NCBI RefSeq assembly: GCF_902167145.1
Contig: NC_050099.1
Coordinates: forward strand, 244,602,588 to 244,666,587
DNA: 64,000 bases
Source of the DNA: Zea mays
Taxonomy: Eukaryota > Streptophyta > Magnoliopsida > Poales > Poaceae
Direction of reading: 5' to 3'
The notes under the pieces are model-generated. The model had not been told where the DNA came from, searched no databases, and saw only the letters and a list, made by a program, of their open reading frames with translations. This document shows positions 34,373-44,884 of the stretch, piece by piece; position 1 is the stretch's first letter; each line of letters starts with the position of its first letter. Position numbers and translations under genes: made by a program.

Positions 34373-35028
34373 TGTTGGGGGCCTTCGGCTTCCGAAGGTC
34401 CTCAAAAACATGATTTAACAATGTTTCTGGAGTATAATGTGTGAACAGGTATCTTCGGACGCGTATCAGAAAGGGAGAAGCTCAAAAGATACGAAGGTTG
34501 ACACAGTGCCGAAGCTGTGAAGCAGGAAAGCTTCGGCATGTTCGCAGAAAAAGGAACCGACTTAAAGATGAAAAGGCCATTTGGACCTCGATAGAATGCT
34601 ATAGAATTATCACCAAATGTAAAGGGCATGTATGTAATTTTGTATGGGTTGTACCCCGTGCCTATAAATAGGTGAACAGTATCCCCGTACTGTTCACGCT
34701 GACTTGGCATTTGCTTTTGCGTCACGCTTGTACTTTCTACCTTCTTTCAGGACCGAAGGTACATTTGTAATTTGAAATCATTTCTATTTTTCCATGTTAA
34801 TAAAATAGAAATGATTCTATGATGATGTTTATATTATATTTCATGCTTTATATGAATCCTTCGTCATTACTTGTTATGTTTGCGAAGGTTTGTCTCTTAT
34901 GACCTTCGTCCGAAACTCATTATTTCCCGAAGGGACATAATGCTTCGAAGGACGAAGGACTTTAACACTTAACACTTTTTATGTTGCCTTGTTCTTAACT
35001 CTTAGCATTTGAGAACAAGTCCCCAACA
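34373..35028 (+). repeat. 3' LTR of gag-only Gypsy-like element
   Basis: A 656-bp LTR that appears identical to the 5' LTR, preceded by a purine-rich stretch (GCGAGGGGCTAC) and followed by TSD TTGGT (35029-35033). After it, Opie-A gag resumes. Confidence 0.93.
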
Positions 35029-35278
35029 TTGGTGTACCTAGGATTCTCATGAATATTGTTTACAAGATGTGGATCAAGGACAGTGAAAGACCTTAGCATT
35101 AGGCGAACGACGTCGTGGTCCGTCCATCGTGTGCTTCCATAGCTCCTTATTTTGTTAACGAGGGTCTTGAGCCGGTTGTACGTTTGGGTTGGCTCCTCTC
35201 CCCTGATCATTGCGAATCTCCCAAGTTCGCCCTCTACCAACTCCATCTTGGTGAGCATGGTGACGTCGTTCCCCTCAT
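35029..35278 (-). pseudogene. Opie-A gag, N-proximal remnant
   Basis: It encodes [20 protein letters not shown] through NNIHENPRYT, collinear with gag of Opie-B and Opie-C. Similarity stops abruptly at about 35278, one codon after the position of ISHEGN, marking the truncated left boundary of Opie-A (its 5' side). Confidence 0.88.
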
Positions 35279-36109
35279 GTGTGTGAACTAATGATTCAAG
35301 TAGATAGAACAATGCAATTATGCATATTATCTTGACCAATATTCATAAACATTTGTACATATGTGCATAAACAGTATTGACGATATGCATATATATCAAA
35401 TCCAATAAGCATATACGTGTTACTAATATTGTGTAAAGGTACTCTCTGCAAACTCACGAATAAATACCTGATCCACAGCCTTTGTCTAGGTCTATGAATG
35501 CCGAGCGATACAGTGGATCTAGAAGAAATGCAGATGCTCTAAGATCGGGGCTCCTGAACAAAAGAGAGATGCAATGAGCGATGCAATGATCCGATTAGAG
35601 AAATGTATAATCGGATACAAATCACACATTTAGCTGAAAAATAAGGGTTACAATCAAACCCACTTCAATCGAAACAATGCTTCAAAAATCGACGGAAACC
35701 TCGATGTATTTTCAAGTTGGATTACCTGGAACTTCTCGAGAAAGCATTGGCTCTTAAATCGGGCTCCAATGCTCGGAGATTGAAGGAGCTCAGCTGGATT
35801 GGAGCGGCGCTGGATTGGAGCGGCGGAAATCGCCTGGCGAGTCGCCTCGGACGCAAGGAAAGACGTCGCGGCCGCTGGGGTTTCCTTCCTATCGGCGCGG
35901 GTTTGTCTCTGTTGATTGCGCGAAGACGGCTTTGGAAACCGGGAAACGGGGGAGACGTGGCTGGGCTGATGGCGGAAAGGGTATAACGGCGTCGTGACTG
36001 TGAAATGCTGATCAGGTCTGATTCAACCCCAATGAGCATATTGACTATCTTGGGCTTCCTCTATTATTGGAAACACAGGGCTCTTAATATATAAACTATA
36101 TATATATAT
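35279..36109. other. unassigned low-copy-looking region
   Basis: 35279-35700 is AT-rich and 35750-35990 is GC-rich. An open frame of about 90 codons on plus (35717-35986) and antisense frames lie in the GC-rich part, but none is recognised. The minus direction has a 5'-UTR-like composition. A dinucleotide TA run is near 36090-36110. It may be a gene remnant. Nothing firm can be claimed. Confidence 0.35.
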
Positions 36110-36600
36110 ATAAGGAAATTCTAGACTGCATGTGGTATATTTTTTAAGAATTGCATCTTTTTTTACCAATCTCTATATCGAATTAGTTATATGTAATAGT
36201 TTAAAATTGGAAAATTAGCGCCCTCAAAATAGCCCCGTTTAAAATCTGCCATCTATAAAAATAAATTAGGACCTCGAATATTACTCAGATGAGTGCAACT
36301 CAGACTGCATGCATGTTTTTTAGGGCTGTGGCCTGGCGAGCCATATGGCTTCTCTTCTTGAGATCTCGATCGAGGAGAGTGAAGGGTGCGTGGTGGATTT
36401 GTTGGATACTGATTTGGACTGGGATGGATGCACGATCGACTCTGCCGAGAGGGGTTGCTTTTATACAATTAACCGAGAATTAGCTAGGCCGCGAAGAAGA
36501 AACCCTAAAACCTGGACGGGATTGATTGCGAATAATGCCCTTCTAATTTTGTTGGGCAGTAAAATAGAAACGTTTCCCGGATTCTAAGATACAATGCCTA
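36110..36600 (-). pseudogene. truncated defensin-like gene copy: promoter, leader and first codons only
   Basis: 36310-36600 is a close copy of 49675-49960, the start and upstream region of the defensin-like gene. On minus it has the promoter with a TATAAAA box (complement near 36454-36463), the leader, an ATG (complement at about 36343) and MARQATA, then breaks near 36312. The signal peptide is cut and all cysteine codons are absent. The adjoining 36110-36305 (CAGACTGCATGTGGTATATT through GGACCTCGAATATTACTCAG) matches, in part inverted, 3970-4190 of block A and 49020-49140. Confidence 0.82.
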
Positions 36601-37470
36601 CCTGAGGATTGGTATATGGTTGGATTCGTTGCTAGTAATAAAGAATGACTAAAGTTCTGTTTCGATCTATTCACTATTGGAAAGTTAAAGGTGGCTAGAA
36701 ACTGTCAAAAATGTTTCGACTTATTCACTATTGGAAAGTTATAGTGGCTAGAAACTGTCAAAAAAAAATAGTATTTTACATAAAAAATAATTTATTTTGA
36801 ATTAGTCTCCAGCAGTTTAATTAGACTATCTCCAGCAGCTTACTCATCTTCATCCTCATATTCAAACTTTACGATGCACAGGCAAACGAAGTCCAGCAGT
36901 GAAAACACCTCAAAAACAATCCCCTCGATCTCCAGCTCTAAGATCTCTTCGGCTCCCGGAGCACGTCCCACACCACACCCAAAATATCTGAAGTGCTGCA
37001 TCTCGTGCACACGACCCAAGTAAATCTTTGACGTCCAAAACTCCACAAAGCCTCGGCAACAACTCCACTACTGTCGTTGAATCGCTAATCGTCTTCACCG
37101 ACAACAACGAGCTCGACGACGCAGTCGCGGTAGACAGCAACGAGGAAAAGAGGACGACATAACGTACCGTCTGCGGTGGTGGGCGGTTTGCTTCACGCGG
37201 ACCAGTTCACCGGCGTCGAGAAGTGGAAAACACGCAGTAGTTTTCTCAGATGATGAAGCCATGGTTTCTTTGTGCTAGCGCGTAAAAGTTTTTCCACTGC
37301 GGCCGGGACTGGCCTTTATGGGCCCGAAAAAGCGCCTCGGTCGAAATACGAAAACCAACGGTCAAAATACGGGATCAGAATTGTCGGATATTCGAAAACG
37401 ATCGAAAACAATAAACTCTAGTCGAAAAGATAAATATTTTGTAGTTTCCACAAATACATAATAAAGTTAC
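36601..37470. other. unassigned region with a small tandem duplication
   Basis: Two copies of a unit of about 55 bp (TATTCACTATTGGAAAGTTA then GTGGCTAGAAACTGTCAAAA) lie at about 36657-36765. Next come CTCCAGCAG-type words resembling MITE ends (36805-36838), then a GC-richer stretch with short minus-strand frames (36840-37140) not recognised. The right edge (37360-37470) has GAAAACGATCGAAAAC words continued beyond Opie-B at 46157-46500, suggesting one hAT-like element split by Opie-B. Confidence 0.4.
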
Positions 37471-38745
37471 TGAAAGGGAAATGTGCCCTTGGGCCATTTC
37501 TATGTATTTTGGTGATTGAGTGCCAACACATGTGCTTAATTGGGAATTTATGTACATGGATGAACAAGGTGAAAATCATGAAGTAAAGGTATGTTTCTAA
37601 GCCTTAGTACATTGGTTTTAAGTACTAATATATTTGTCTAAGTGTTAGAAACAGAAAGAAGAAGAATAGAGAAAAGGAGAAGGGACTTGGCTGTGTGCTG
37701 CCAAGACCCAGCTCGGTCTGGAGCACCGGACTGTCCGGTGTGCACCGGACAGTGTCCGGTGCGCCAGGCTGGCGCGACTCGAACTGGCCGCTCTCGGGAA
37801 ATTGGCCGGCGGCGTACGGCTAAAATTCACCGGACTGTCCGGTGTGCACCGGACTGTCCGGTGAGCCAACGGTCGGCCAGGGCCAACGGTCGGCCGCGCA
37901 ATCCGCGCGGGACACGTGGCCGAGCCAACGGTCGGAAGACGGCACCGGACTGTCCGGTGTGCACCGGACATGTCCGGTGCGCCAACAGCGCCAGATCTGC
38001 CAATGGTCTGCAACGGTCGTCTTCGCCGTTTAAGGAAACAAATCGGGCACCGGACAGTGTCCGGTGTGCACCGGACTGTCCGGTGCCCCCGACGACAGAA
38101 GGCAAGGATGGCCTTCCGGATTTGCTCTCAACGGCTCCTAGCTGCCTTGGGGCTATAAAAGGAGCCCCTAGGCGCATGGAGGAGATACACAAGCAACCTT
38201 TGAGCATTCTTGATAATCCACACTAAGTCTCTGCGCATTCGTTTGTGTTTCTAAGTGATTCGAGCTCTGTTCTAAGTGAGAACTCTGAGATAGTCTTGTG
38301 AGCTCGATTCTTGGCCGTGTGTGTGCGCTTTTGCTGTGGATTTGTGTGTGTTGCTTCCCTCCCTTGCTCTGTGTTTCATTTGTGATCATATACTTGTAAG
38401 GGCAAGAGACTCCAATTTGTGGAGATTCCTTGCAAACGGGATAGTGAAAGGAAAACAAAACACCGTGGTATTCAAGTGGGTCTTTGGACCGCTTGAGAGG
38501 GGTTGATTGCAACCCTCGTCCGTTGGGACGCCACAACGTGGAGTAGGCAAGCGTTGGTCTTGGCCGAACCACGGGATAAAACCACTGTGTCACTCTGTGC
38601 TTGATTCTCTTGTGGTACTTGTGTTTTGACTCCTCTCTAGCCACTTGGCATAAACTGTGCTAACACCTAATCAAGTTTTGTGGCTATAAGTTTGAAGTTT
38701 TTACAGGATCACCTATTCACCCCCCCCCCCCTCTAGGTGCTCTCA
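37471..38745 (+). repeat. 5' LTR of Opie-B
   Basis: A 1275-bp LTR from TGAAAGGGAAATGTG to CTCTAGGTGCTCTCA, with TATAAAA at 38154-38160 and a C run of 12 near 38720-38731. By eye it differs from the 3' LTR by about two substitutions (for example at 37559 and 38141) and the C-run length. Confidence 0.95.
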
Positions 38746-38747
38746 AT

Positions 38748-38760
38748 TGGTATCAGAGCC
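38748..38760 (+). other. Opie-B primer-binding site
   Basis: TGGTATCAGAGCC lies two bases after the LTR end and fits the initiator methionine tRNA 3' end, as in most plant Copia elements. Gag starts 34 bp downstream. Confidence 0.9.
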
Positions 38761-38794
38761 GTTCTCTTCACAAAGGGACTAACCGCCCGAAGAG

Positions 38795-41179
38795 ATGGAT
38801 CCTAAGGGGAAGGGTATAGTGATCAACGACAAAGAGAAGGAATCCTTCATCAACGAGCCGAAGGACGATAAGCCTACCGACTCCGGCTCGGGCCAAAGAC
38901 GGAAGGAAGGGAAGAAGAAGAAGACCAGGCGCATCAAGGAGATCGTCTACTACGACAGCGACGAGTCTACTTCTTCCCAAAAGGACGAGGACCACAACGA
39001 CTACGAGAGAAGAAAACCGGTTAATTCGAACTTTTCTTTTGATTACTCTCGTATTCCGCAAAGTTCACATTCTCATTTGCTCTCCATTCCACTCGGCAAG
39101 CCCCCACACTTTGATGGAGAGGACTACGGATTTTGGAGCCACAAAATGCGTAGTCACCTATTCTCTCTCCATCCTAGTATATGGGAGATTGTAGAGAGTG
39201 GAATGCATTTTGATAGTTCGGATAGTCCCATGTTCATTAATGAACAAATTCATAAGAATGCACAAGCTACTACTGTTCTTCTAGCTTCCTTGTGCAGGAA
39301 TGAATACCATAAGGTGAGCGGCTTGGATAACGCCAAGCAAATCTGGGACACCCTCAAGATTTCTCATGAGGGGAACGACGTCACCTTACTCACCAAGATG
39401 GAGTTGGTGGAGGGCGAGCTTGGACGGTTCGCAATGATAAGGGGCGAGGAGCCAACGCAAACATACAATCGGCTCAAGACCCTTATCAACAAGATAAGAA
39501 GCTACGGGAGCACGCGATGGACGGACCACGACGTCGTCCGCCTAATGCTAAGGTCATTTACCGTTCTTGATCCTCACTTGGTGAACAATATACGTGAAAA
39601 TCCCAGGTACACCAAGATGTCGCCCGAAGAAGTTCTTGGGAAATTTGTTAGCGGGCGAATGATGATCAAGGAGGCGAGATATGTGGACGACGCCTTGAAT
39701 GGTCCGATCAACGAGCCGCAACCTCTCGCTCTCAAGGCAACACGAAGCAAGGAGGCGCTACCTAGCAAGGTGGCACAAATTGAGGCGGCCGGACTCAACG
39801 ATGAAGAGATGGCTCTCATCATCAAGAGATTCAAGACGGCGCTAAATGGTCGCAAGGGGCAGTCAAGCAAGACCAAGACCAAGGGGAAGCGCTCATGCTT
39901 CAAATGCGGTAAGCTTGGTCATTTTATCGCTAACTGTCCCGATAATGAAAGTGACCAGGAAAAGGGGAACAAAAGAGAAAAGAAGAAGCAATACAAGAAG
40001 GCAAAGGGCGAGGCGCATCTAGGAAAGGAGTGGGACTCGGATTGCTCCTCCTCCGACTCCGACAACGAAGGACTCGCCGCCACTGCCTTCAACAAATCGG
40101 CTCTCTTCCCCAACGAGCGTCTCACATGTCTTATGGCAAGGGAGAAGAAGGTGAGTACTCAAGACTCCACTTATGCTTCTTCTAGTGATAGTGAGTCTAG
40201 TGAGGATGAAGTAGATTATTCATGTTTGTTCAAGGGCTTAGATAGATCTAAGATAGACAAAATTAATGAATTAATTGATGCCTTGAATGAAAAGAATATA
40301 CTTTTAGAAAAGCAAGAGGATTTGTTGTATGAAGAGCATGATAAATTTGTTGAGGCACAAAAATCCTATGCTTTAGAAGTTAATAGAAATGAAATGCTTT
40401 CTTATGAACTATCTACTTGTCATGAAACCATTTCTACTCTACAAGGTGTTAACAATGATTTAAATGCTAAGTTAGAAGTAGCAAATAAATCTAATTCTTG
40501 TGTAGAACATGTTAAGATTTGCACTAGGTGTAAGGATTTCGATGTTGATGCCTGTAGTGAACATCTAGTTTTAATTTCCAAATTAAATAAGGAAGTGGCT
40601 AGTCTTAATGCCCAACTTAAGACTAGCAAGAATGAAGTTGATAAAATAAAATTTGCAAGGGATGCCTATACGGTTGGTAGACACCCCTCAATTAAGGATG
40701 GTCTTGGCTTCAAGAGAGAGGCCAAGAACTTAACAAGCCATAAGGCTCCCATCTTCGTCAAGGAGAAAGGGAAGGCCCCTATGGCTAGTAATGCTAAAAA
40801 GAACCATGCTTTTATGTATTATGATAGGAGAAATGCTAGAAATGCTTATAATGATTTTGATTCACATGTTTATGATTCTCATGCCATGTTTGCCTCTAGT
40901 TCTTCTTATAAGCATGATAGGGATATGCCTAGGAGAAATATTGCTCATGTGCCTAGAAAGAATGTTATTCATGCTCCTAGGAAAGTAGTGAATGAACCTT
41001 CTATAATTTATTGTGCTTTAAACACTTCCTTTGCTATTTGTAGAAAGGATAGGAAAATAGTTGCTAGGAAGTTAGGGGCAAAATGCAAGGGAGACAGGAC
41101 TTGCATTTGGGTCCCTAAGGACATTTGTGCTAACCTTGCAGGACCCAACATGAGTTGGGTACCTAAGACCCAAGCCTAA
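38795..41179 (+). CDS. gag: Copia gag of Opie-B
   Basis: An intact 794-residue frame, the same length as Opie-C gag. It begins [17 protein letters not shown], has the gag-polypeptide region ([20 protein letters not shown]), a CX2CX4HX4C zinc knuckle ([14 protein letters not shown]) near residue 370, an acidic Ser/Asp stretch, a long coiled coil, and ends WVPKTQA. It stops with TAA at 41177-41179, eight bases before the pol start in a different frame. It could still be translated. Confidence 0.94.
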   Translation: MDPKGKGIVINDKEKESFINEPKDDKPTDSGSGQRRKEGKKKKTRRIKEIVYYDSDESTSSQKDEDHNDYERRKPVNSNFSFDYSRIPQSSHSHLLSIPLGKPPHFDGEDYGFWSHKMRSHLFSLHPSIWEIVESGMHFDSSDSPMFINEQIHKNAQATTVLLASLCRNEYHKVSGLDNAKQIWDTLKISHEGNDVTLLTKMELVEGELGRFAMIRGEEPTQTYNRLKTLINKIRSYGSTRWTDHDVVRLMLRSFTVLDPHLVNNIRENPRYTKMSPEEVLGKFVSGRMMIKEARYVDDALNGPINEPQPLALKATRSKEALPSKVAQIEAAGLNDEEMALIIKRFKTALNGRKGQSSKTKTKGKRSCFKCGKLGHFIANCPDNESDQEKGNKREKKKQYKKAKGEAHLGKEWDSDCSSSDSDNEGLAATAFNKSALFPNERLTCLMAREKKVSTQDSTYASSSDSESSEDEVDYSCLFKGLDRSKIDKINELIDALNEKNILLEKQEDLLYEEHDKFVEAQKSYALEVNRNEMLSYELSTCHETISTLQGVNNDLNAKLEVANKSNSCVEHVKICTRCKDFDVDACSEHLVLISKLNKEVASLNAQLKTSKNEVDKIKFARDAYTVGRHPSIKDGLGFKREAKNLTSHKAPIFVKEKGKAPMASNAKKNHAFMYYDRRNARNAYNDFDSHVYDSHAMFASSSSYKHDRDMPRRNIAHVPRKNVIHAPRKVVNEPSIIYCALNTSFAICRKDRKIVARKLGAKCKGDRTCIWVPKDICANLAGPNMSWVPKTQA

Positions 41180-41186
41180 ATTTGCC

Positions 41187-44098
41187 TTGCAGGTTTATGC
41201 ATCCGGGGGTTCAAGCTGGATTATTGACAGCGGATGCACAAACCATATGACGGGGGAGAAGAAGATGTTCACCTCCTACGTCAAAAATAAGGATTCCCAA
41301 GATTCAATTATATTCGGTGATGGGAATCAAGGCAAGGTAAAAGGGCTAGGTAAAATTGCAATTTCTAATGAGCATTCTATATCAAATGTATTCTTAGTGG
41401 AGAGTCTTGGATATAATTTGCTATATGTCAGTCAATTATGTCAAATGGGATATAATTGTTTATTTACAAATGTAGATGTGTCTGTCTTTAGAAGAAGTGA
41501 TGGTTCACTAGCTTTTAAGGGTGTATTAGACGGCAAACTTTATTTAGTTGATTTTGCAAAAGAAGAGGCCGGTCTAGATGCATGCTTAATGGCTAAGACT
41601 TGCATGGGCTGGCTGTGGCATCGCCGCTTAGCACATGTGGGGATGAAGAACCTCCACAAGCTTCTAAAGGGAGAACATGTGATAGGTCTAACCAATGTTC
41701 ATTTCGAAAAAGATAGACCTTGTGCAGCTTGTCAAGCAGGGAAACAGGTGGGAGGAGCGCATCACAGCAAGAATGTGATGACCACTTCAAGACCCCTGGA
41801 GCTGCTGCATATGGATCTCTTCGGACCCGTCGCCTATCTAAGCATAGGGGGAAGTAAGTATGGTCTAGTTATTGTTGATGACTTTTCCCGCTTCACTTGG
41901 GTGTTCTTTTTGCAGGATAAGTCTGAAACCCAAGGGACCCTCAAGCGCTTCCTCAGGAGGGCTCAAAATGAGTTTGAGCTCAAAGTGAAAAAGATAAGGA
42001 GCGACAACGGGTCCGAGTTCAAGAACCTTCAAGTGGAGGAGTTCCTTGAAGAAGAAGGGATCAAGCACGAGTTCTCCGCTCCCTACACACCACAGCAAAA
42101 TGGTGTGGTAGAGAGGAAGAACAGGACGCTCATCGACATGGCGAGGACGATGCTAGGAGAGTTCAAGACCCCCGAGTGCTTTTGGACGGAAGCCGTGAAC
42201 ACGGCTTGCCACGCCATCAACAGGATGAAGAAGATGTTCCGACAGCCGCTATACGAACCATGGCGATTGGAGAAGTGCGGCCACAGGAACAAGATGAGCA
42301 AGATCAACCCTCTTCCTCAATTATGGTGCATCCCCCGACTCAAGACGATGAACAGGTTCATCATAAGGAGGCGTGTGATCAAGGGGGAGCACAAGATGAT
42401 AACGTAATGGAGGAAGAAGCGCAACCGGCACCTCCAACCCAAGTTCGAGCGATGATTCAAAGGGATCATCCCGTCGACCAAATTCTGGGTGACATTAGCA
42501 AGGGAGTAACTACTCGATCTCGATTAGTTAATTTTTGTGAGCATTACTCCTTTGTCTCTTCTATTGAGCCTTTCAGGGTAGAAGAGGCCTTGCTAGATCC
42601 AGACTGGGTGTTGGCCATGCAAGAGGAGTTAAACAACTTCAAGCACAATGAAGTTTGGACACTGGTGCCTCGTCCGAAGCAAAATGTTGTGGGAACCAAG
42701 TGGGTGTTCCGCAACAAACAGGACGAGCACGGGGTGGTGACGAGGAACAAGGCTCGACTTGTGGCAAAAGGTTATGCCCAAGTCGCAGGTTTGGATTTCG
42801 AGGAGACCTTTGCTCCTGTGGCTAGGCTAGAGTCAATTCGTATCTTGCTAGCATATGCCGCTCACCATTCTTTCAGGTTGTTTCAAATGGATGTGAAGAG
42901 CGCCTTCCTCAACGGGCCAATCAAGGAGGAGGTGTACGTGGAGCAACCCCCTGGCTTCGAGGATGAACGGTACCCCGACCATGTGTGTAAGCTCTCTAAG
43001 GCGCTCTATGGACTTAAGCAAGCCCCAAGAGCATGGTATGAATGCCTTAGAGATTTCTTAATTGCTAATGCTTTCAAGGTTGGGAAAGCCGATCCAACTC
43101 TTTTTACTAAGACTTGTAATGGTGAATTGTTTGTGTGCCAAATTTATGTCGATGACATAATATTTGGTTCTACTAACCAAAAGTCTTGTGAAGAGTTTAG
43201 CAGGGTGATGACGCAGAAATTCGAGATGTCGATGATGGGCGAGTTGAACTACTTCCTTGGGTTCCAAGTGAAGCAACTCAAGGACGGCACCTTCATCTCC
43301 CAAACGAAGTACACGCAAGATCTGCTAAAGCGGTTTGGGATGAAGGACGCCAAGCCCGCAAAGACTCCGATGGGGACCGACGGACACACCGACCTCAACA
43401 AAGGAGGTAAGTCCGTTGATCAAAAAGCATACCGGTCAATGATAGGTTCTTTGCTTTACTTATGTGCTAGTAGACCGGATATTATGCTTAGCGTATGCAT
43501 GTGTGCTAGATTTCAATCCGATCCTAAGGAGTGTCACTTAGTGGTGGTGAAGCGAATTCTTAGATATTTGGTTGCTACGCCTTGCTTCGGGCTCTGGTAT
43601 CCAAAGGGGTCTACCTTTGACTTAGTTGGATACTCAGACTCCGACTATGCTGGATGTAAGGTCGATAGGAAGAGTACATCGGGGACGTGCCAATTCTTAG
43701 GAAGGTCCCTGGTGTCATGGAACTCTAAGAAACAAACTTCCGTTGCCCTATCCACCGCTGAGGCCGAGTATGTTGCCGCAGGACAGTGTTGCGCGCAACT
43801 ACTTTGGATGAGGCAAACCCTCAGGGACTTTGGCTACAATCTGAGCAAAGTCCCACTCCTATGTGATAATGAGAGTGCTATCCGCATGGCGGAAAATCCT
43901 GTTGAGCACAGCCGCACAAAGCACATAGACATCCGGCATCACTTTTTGAGAGACCACCAGCAAAAGGGAGATATCGAAGTGTTTCATGTTAGCACCGAGA
44001 ACCAGCTAGCCGATATCTTTACCAAGCCTCTAGATGAGAAGACCTTTTGCAGGCTGCGTAGTGAGCTAAATGTCTTAGATTCGCGGAACCTGGATTGA
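41187..44098 (+). pseudogene. Opie-B pol with a ~295-bp deletion and frameshift
   Basis: Frame 1 (from [17 protein letters not shown]) carries protease, GAG-pre-integrase and integrase core ([21 protein letters not shown]) up to HAINR at about 42224, then shifts into an unrelated frame that stops at 42407. Frame 2 resumes with [12 protein letters not shown] and carries RT (YVDDIIFGS), RNase H ([13 protein letters not shown]) and DIFTKPLD, ending at 44098. Against Opie-C, the bases equivalent to 21475-21769 are missing. The loss is 295 bp, not a multiple of three, and removes the integrase C-terminal segment. The apparent start of frame 2 at 42176 is a chance ATG in the wrong part of frame 1. 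Confidence 0.92.
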
Positions 44099-44884
44099 AT
44101 TGTAGCATACATGTAGTTATGCTTTTGATCATGTTCCTTTTTTGCATTATGTTGCTTATTATGGTGCTCAAGTTGTACAAACACTCCCTGGACCTCACAA
44201 GTCCGTTGCAAAGTGATGCACATGTTTAGGGGGAGATGTGTTACAACTTGACCCTTTGAGACTAACCTTGTGCTTGAGTTTGATAATTTAGTCTCGAAGG
44301 AGGATTGAAAGGGAAAAGATGGACTTGGACCATGAAAGACTTCCACTGCACTCCGATGAGAGGGTAACTAATTCCAAGTTCATCTCATGAAATCTTATTG
44401 CCATTTGCTCTTAATTAAAGACTTTGGTGAGGCAATGGGGTTAAAAGGCCAAGATTGATCCCGTTTTGGTGCTTGATGCCAAAGGGGGAGAAAATAAAGG
44501 CCAAAGCGATAAATGGATCAGCTACCACTTGAGAGATTTTGAAAATAGTAGAATAGAGTTTTTGTTGTGTCAAAAGCTTTTATTGTCTCTCTTGTCAAAA
44601 GTTGGCTTCTTGTGGGGAGAAGTATTGATTATGGGAAATAGGGGGAGTTTTTGAAATCTTTGATCAATCTCTTTTGGAATGACTCTCTTTATACTTCAAC
44701 ATGTGTGTTTGACTTAGAGATAGAGATTTGAGTTTGATTTGCTAAAACAAACCAAGTGGTGGCAAAGGATGATCCATATATGCCAAAATTGAATAAAACT
44801 TAAATTTATTTTATTTGAAGTGAGTTTGCACTTGTTCTAGTTGCTTTATGTTGTGTTGGCATAAATCACCAAAAAGGGGGAGAT

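Larger units (their letters stand above)
27594..35028 (+). mobile_element. non-autonomous Gypsy-like (probably Tat-lineage) LTR element, gag only, with antisense gene
   Basis: The 7435-bp element has two 656-bp LTRs, TSD TTGGT (27589-27593 and 35029-35033), a TGGCGCCCAC primer-site sequence at 28251, a gag-like gene in sense, a tandem repeat array, a long spliced gene in antisense, and a purine-rich tract (GCGAGGGGCTAC) before the 3' LTR. No protease, RT, RNase H or integrase motif was found in any frame, so enzymes must come from a partner element. Antisense genes in Tat-lineage elements (such as maize Grande) are known, hence the lineage suggestion. The family name is not recognised. Confidence 0.88.
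11816..35278 (-). mobile_element. Opie-A: older Copia (SIRE-lineage) element, 5'-truncated, with two nested insertions
   Basis: Four parts share one orientation: 3' LTR 11816-13070, internal 13071-17576, internal 26522-27593, internal 35029-35278. They are separated by Opie-C (17577-26521) and by a Gypsy-like element (27594-35028), each with a perfect 5-bp duplication of Opie-A sequence. Removing both restores a continuous gag. The element ends inside gag near codons for HEGNDV (about 35278), so the rest of gag and the 5' LTR are missing. It carries a frameshift and a nonsense mutation and should be inactive. Confidence 0.9.

Noticed and set aside
42176..42230. Apparent ATG start of the second Opie-B pol frame
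   Set aside because: It lies in integrase sequence read in the wrong frame. The real homology of that frame begins only after the deletion point at about 42225.
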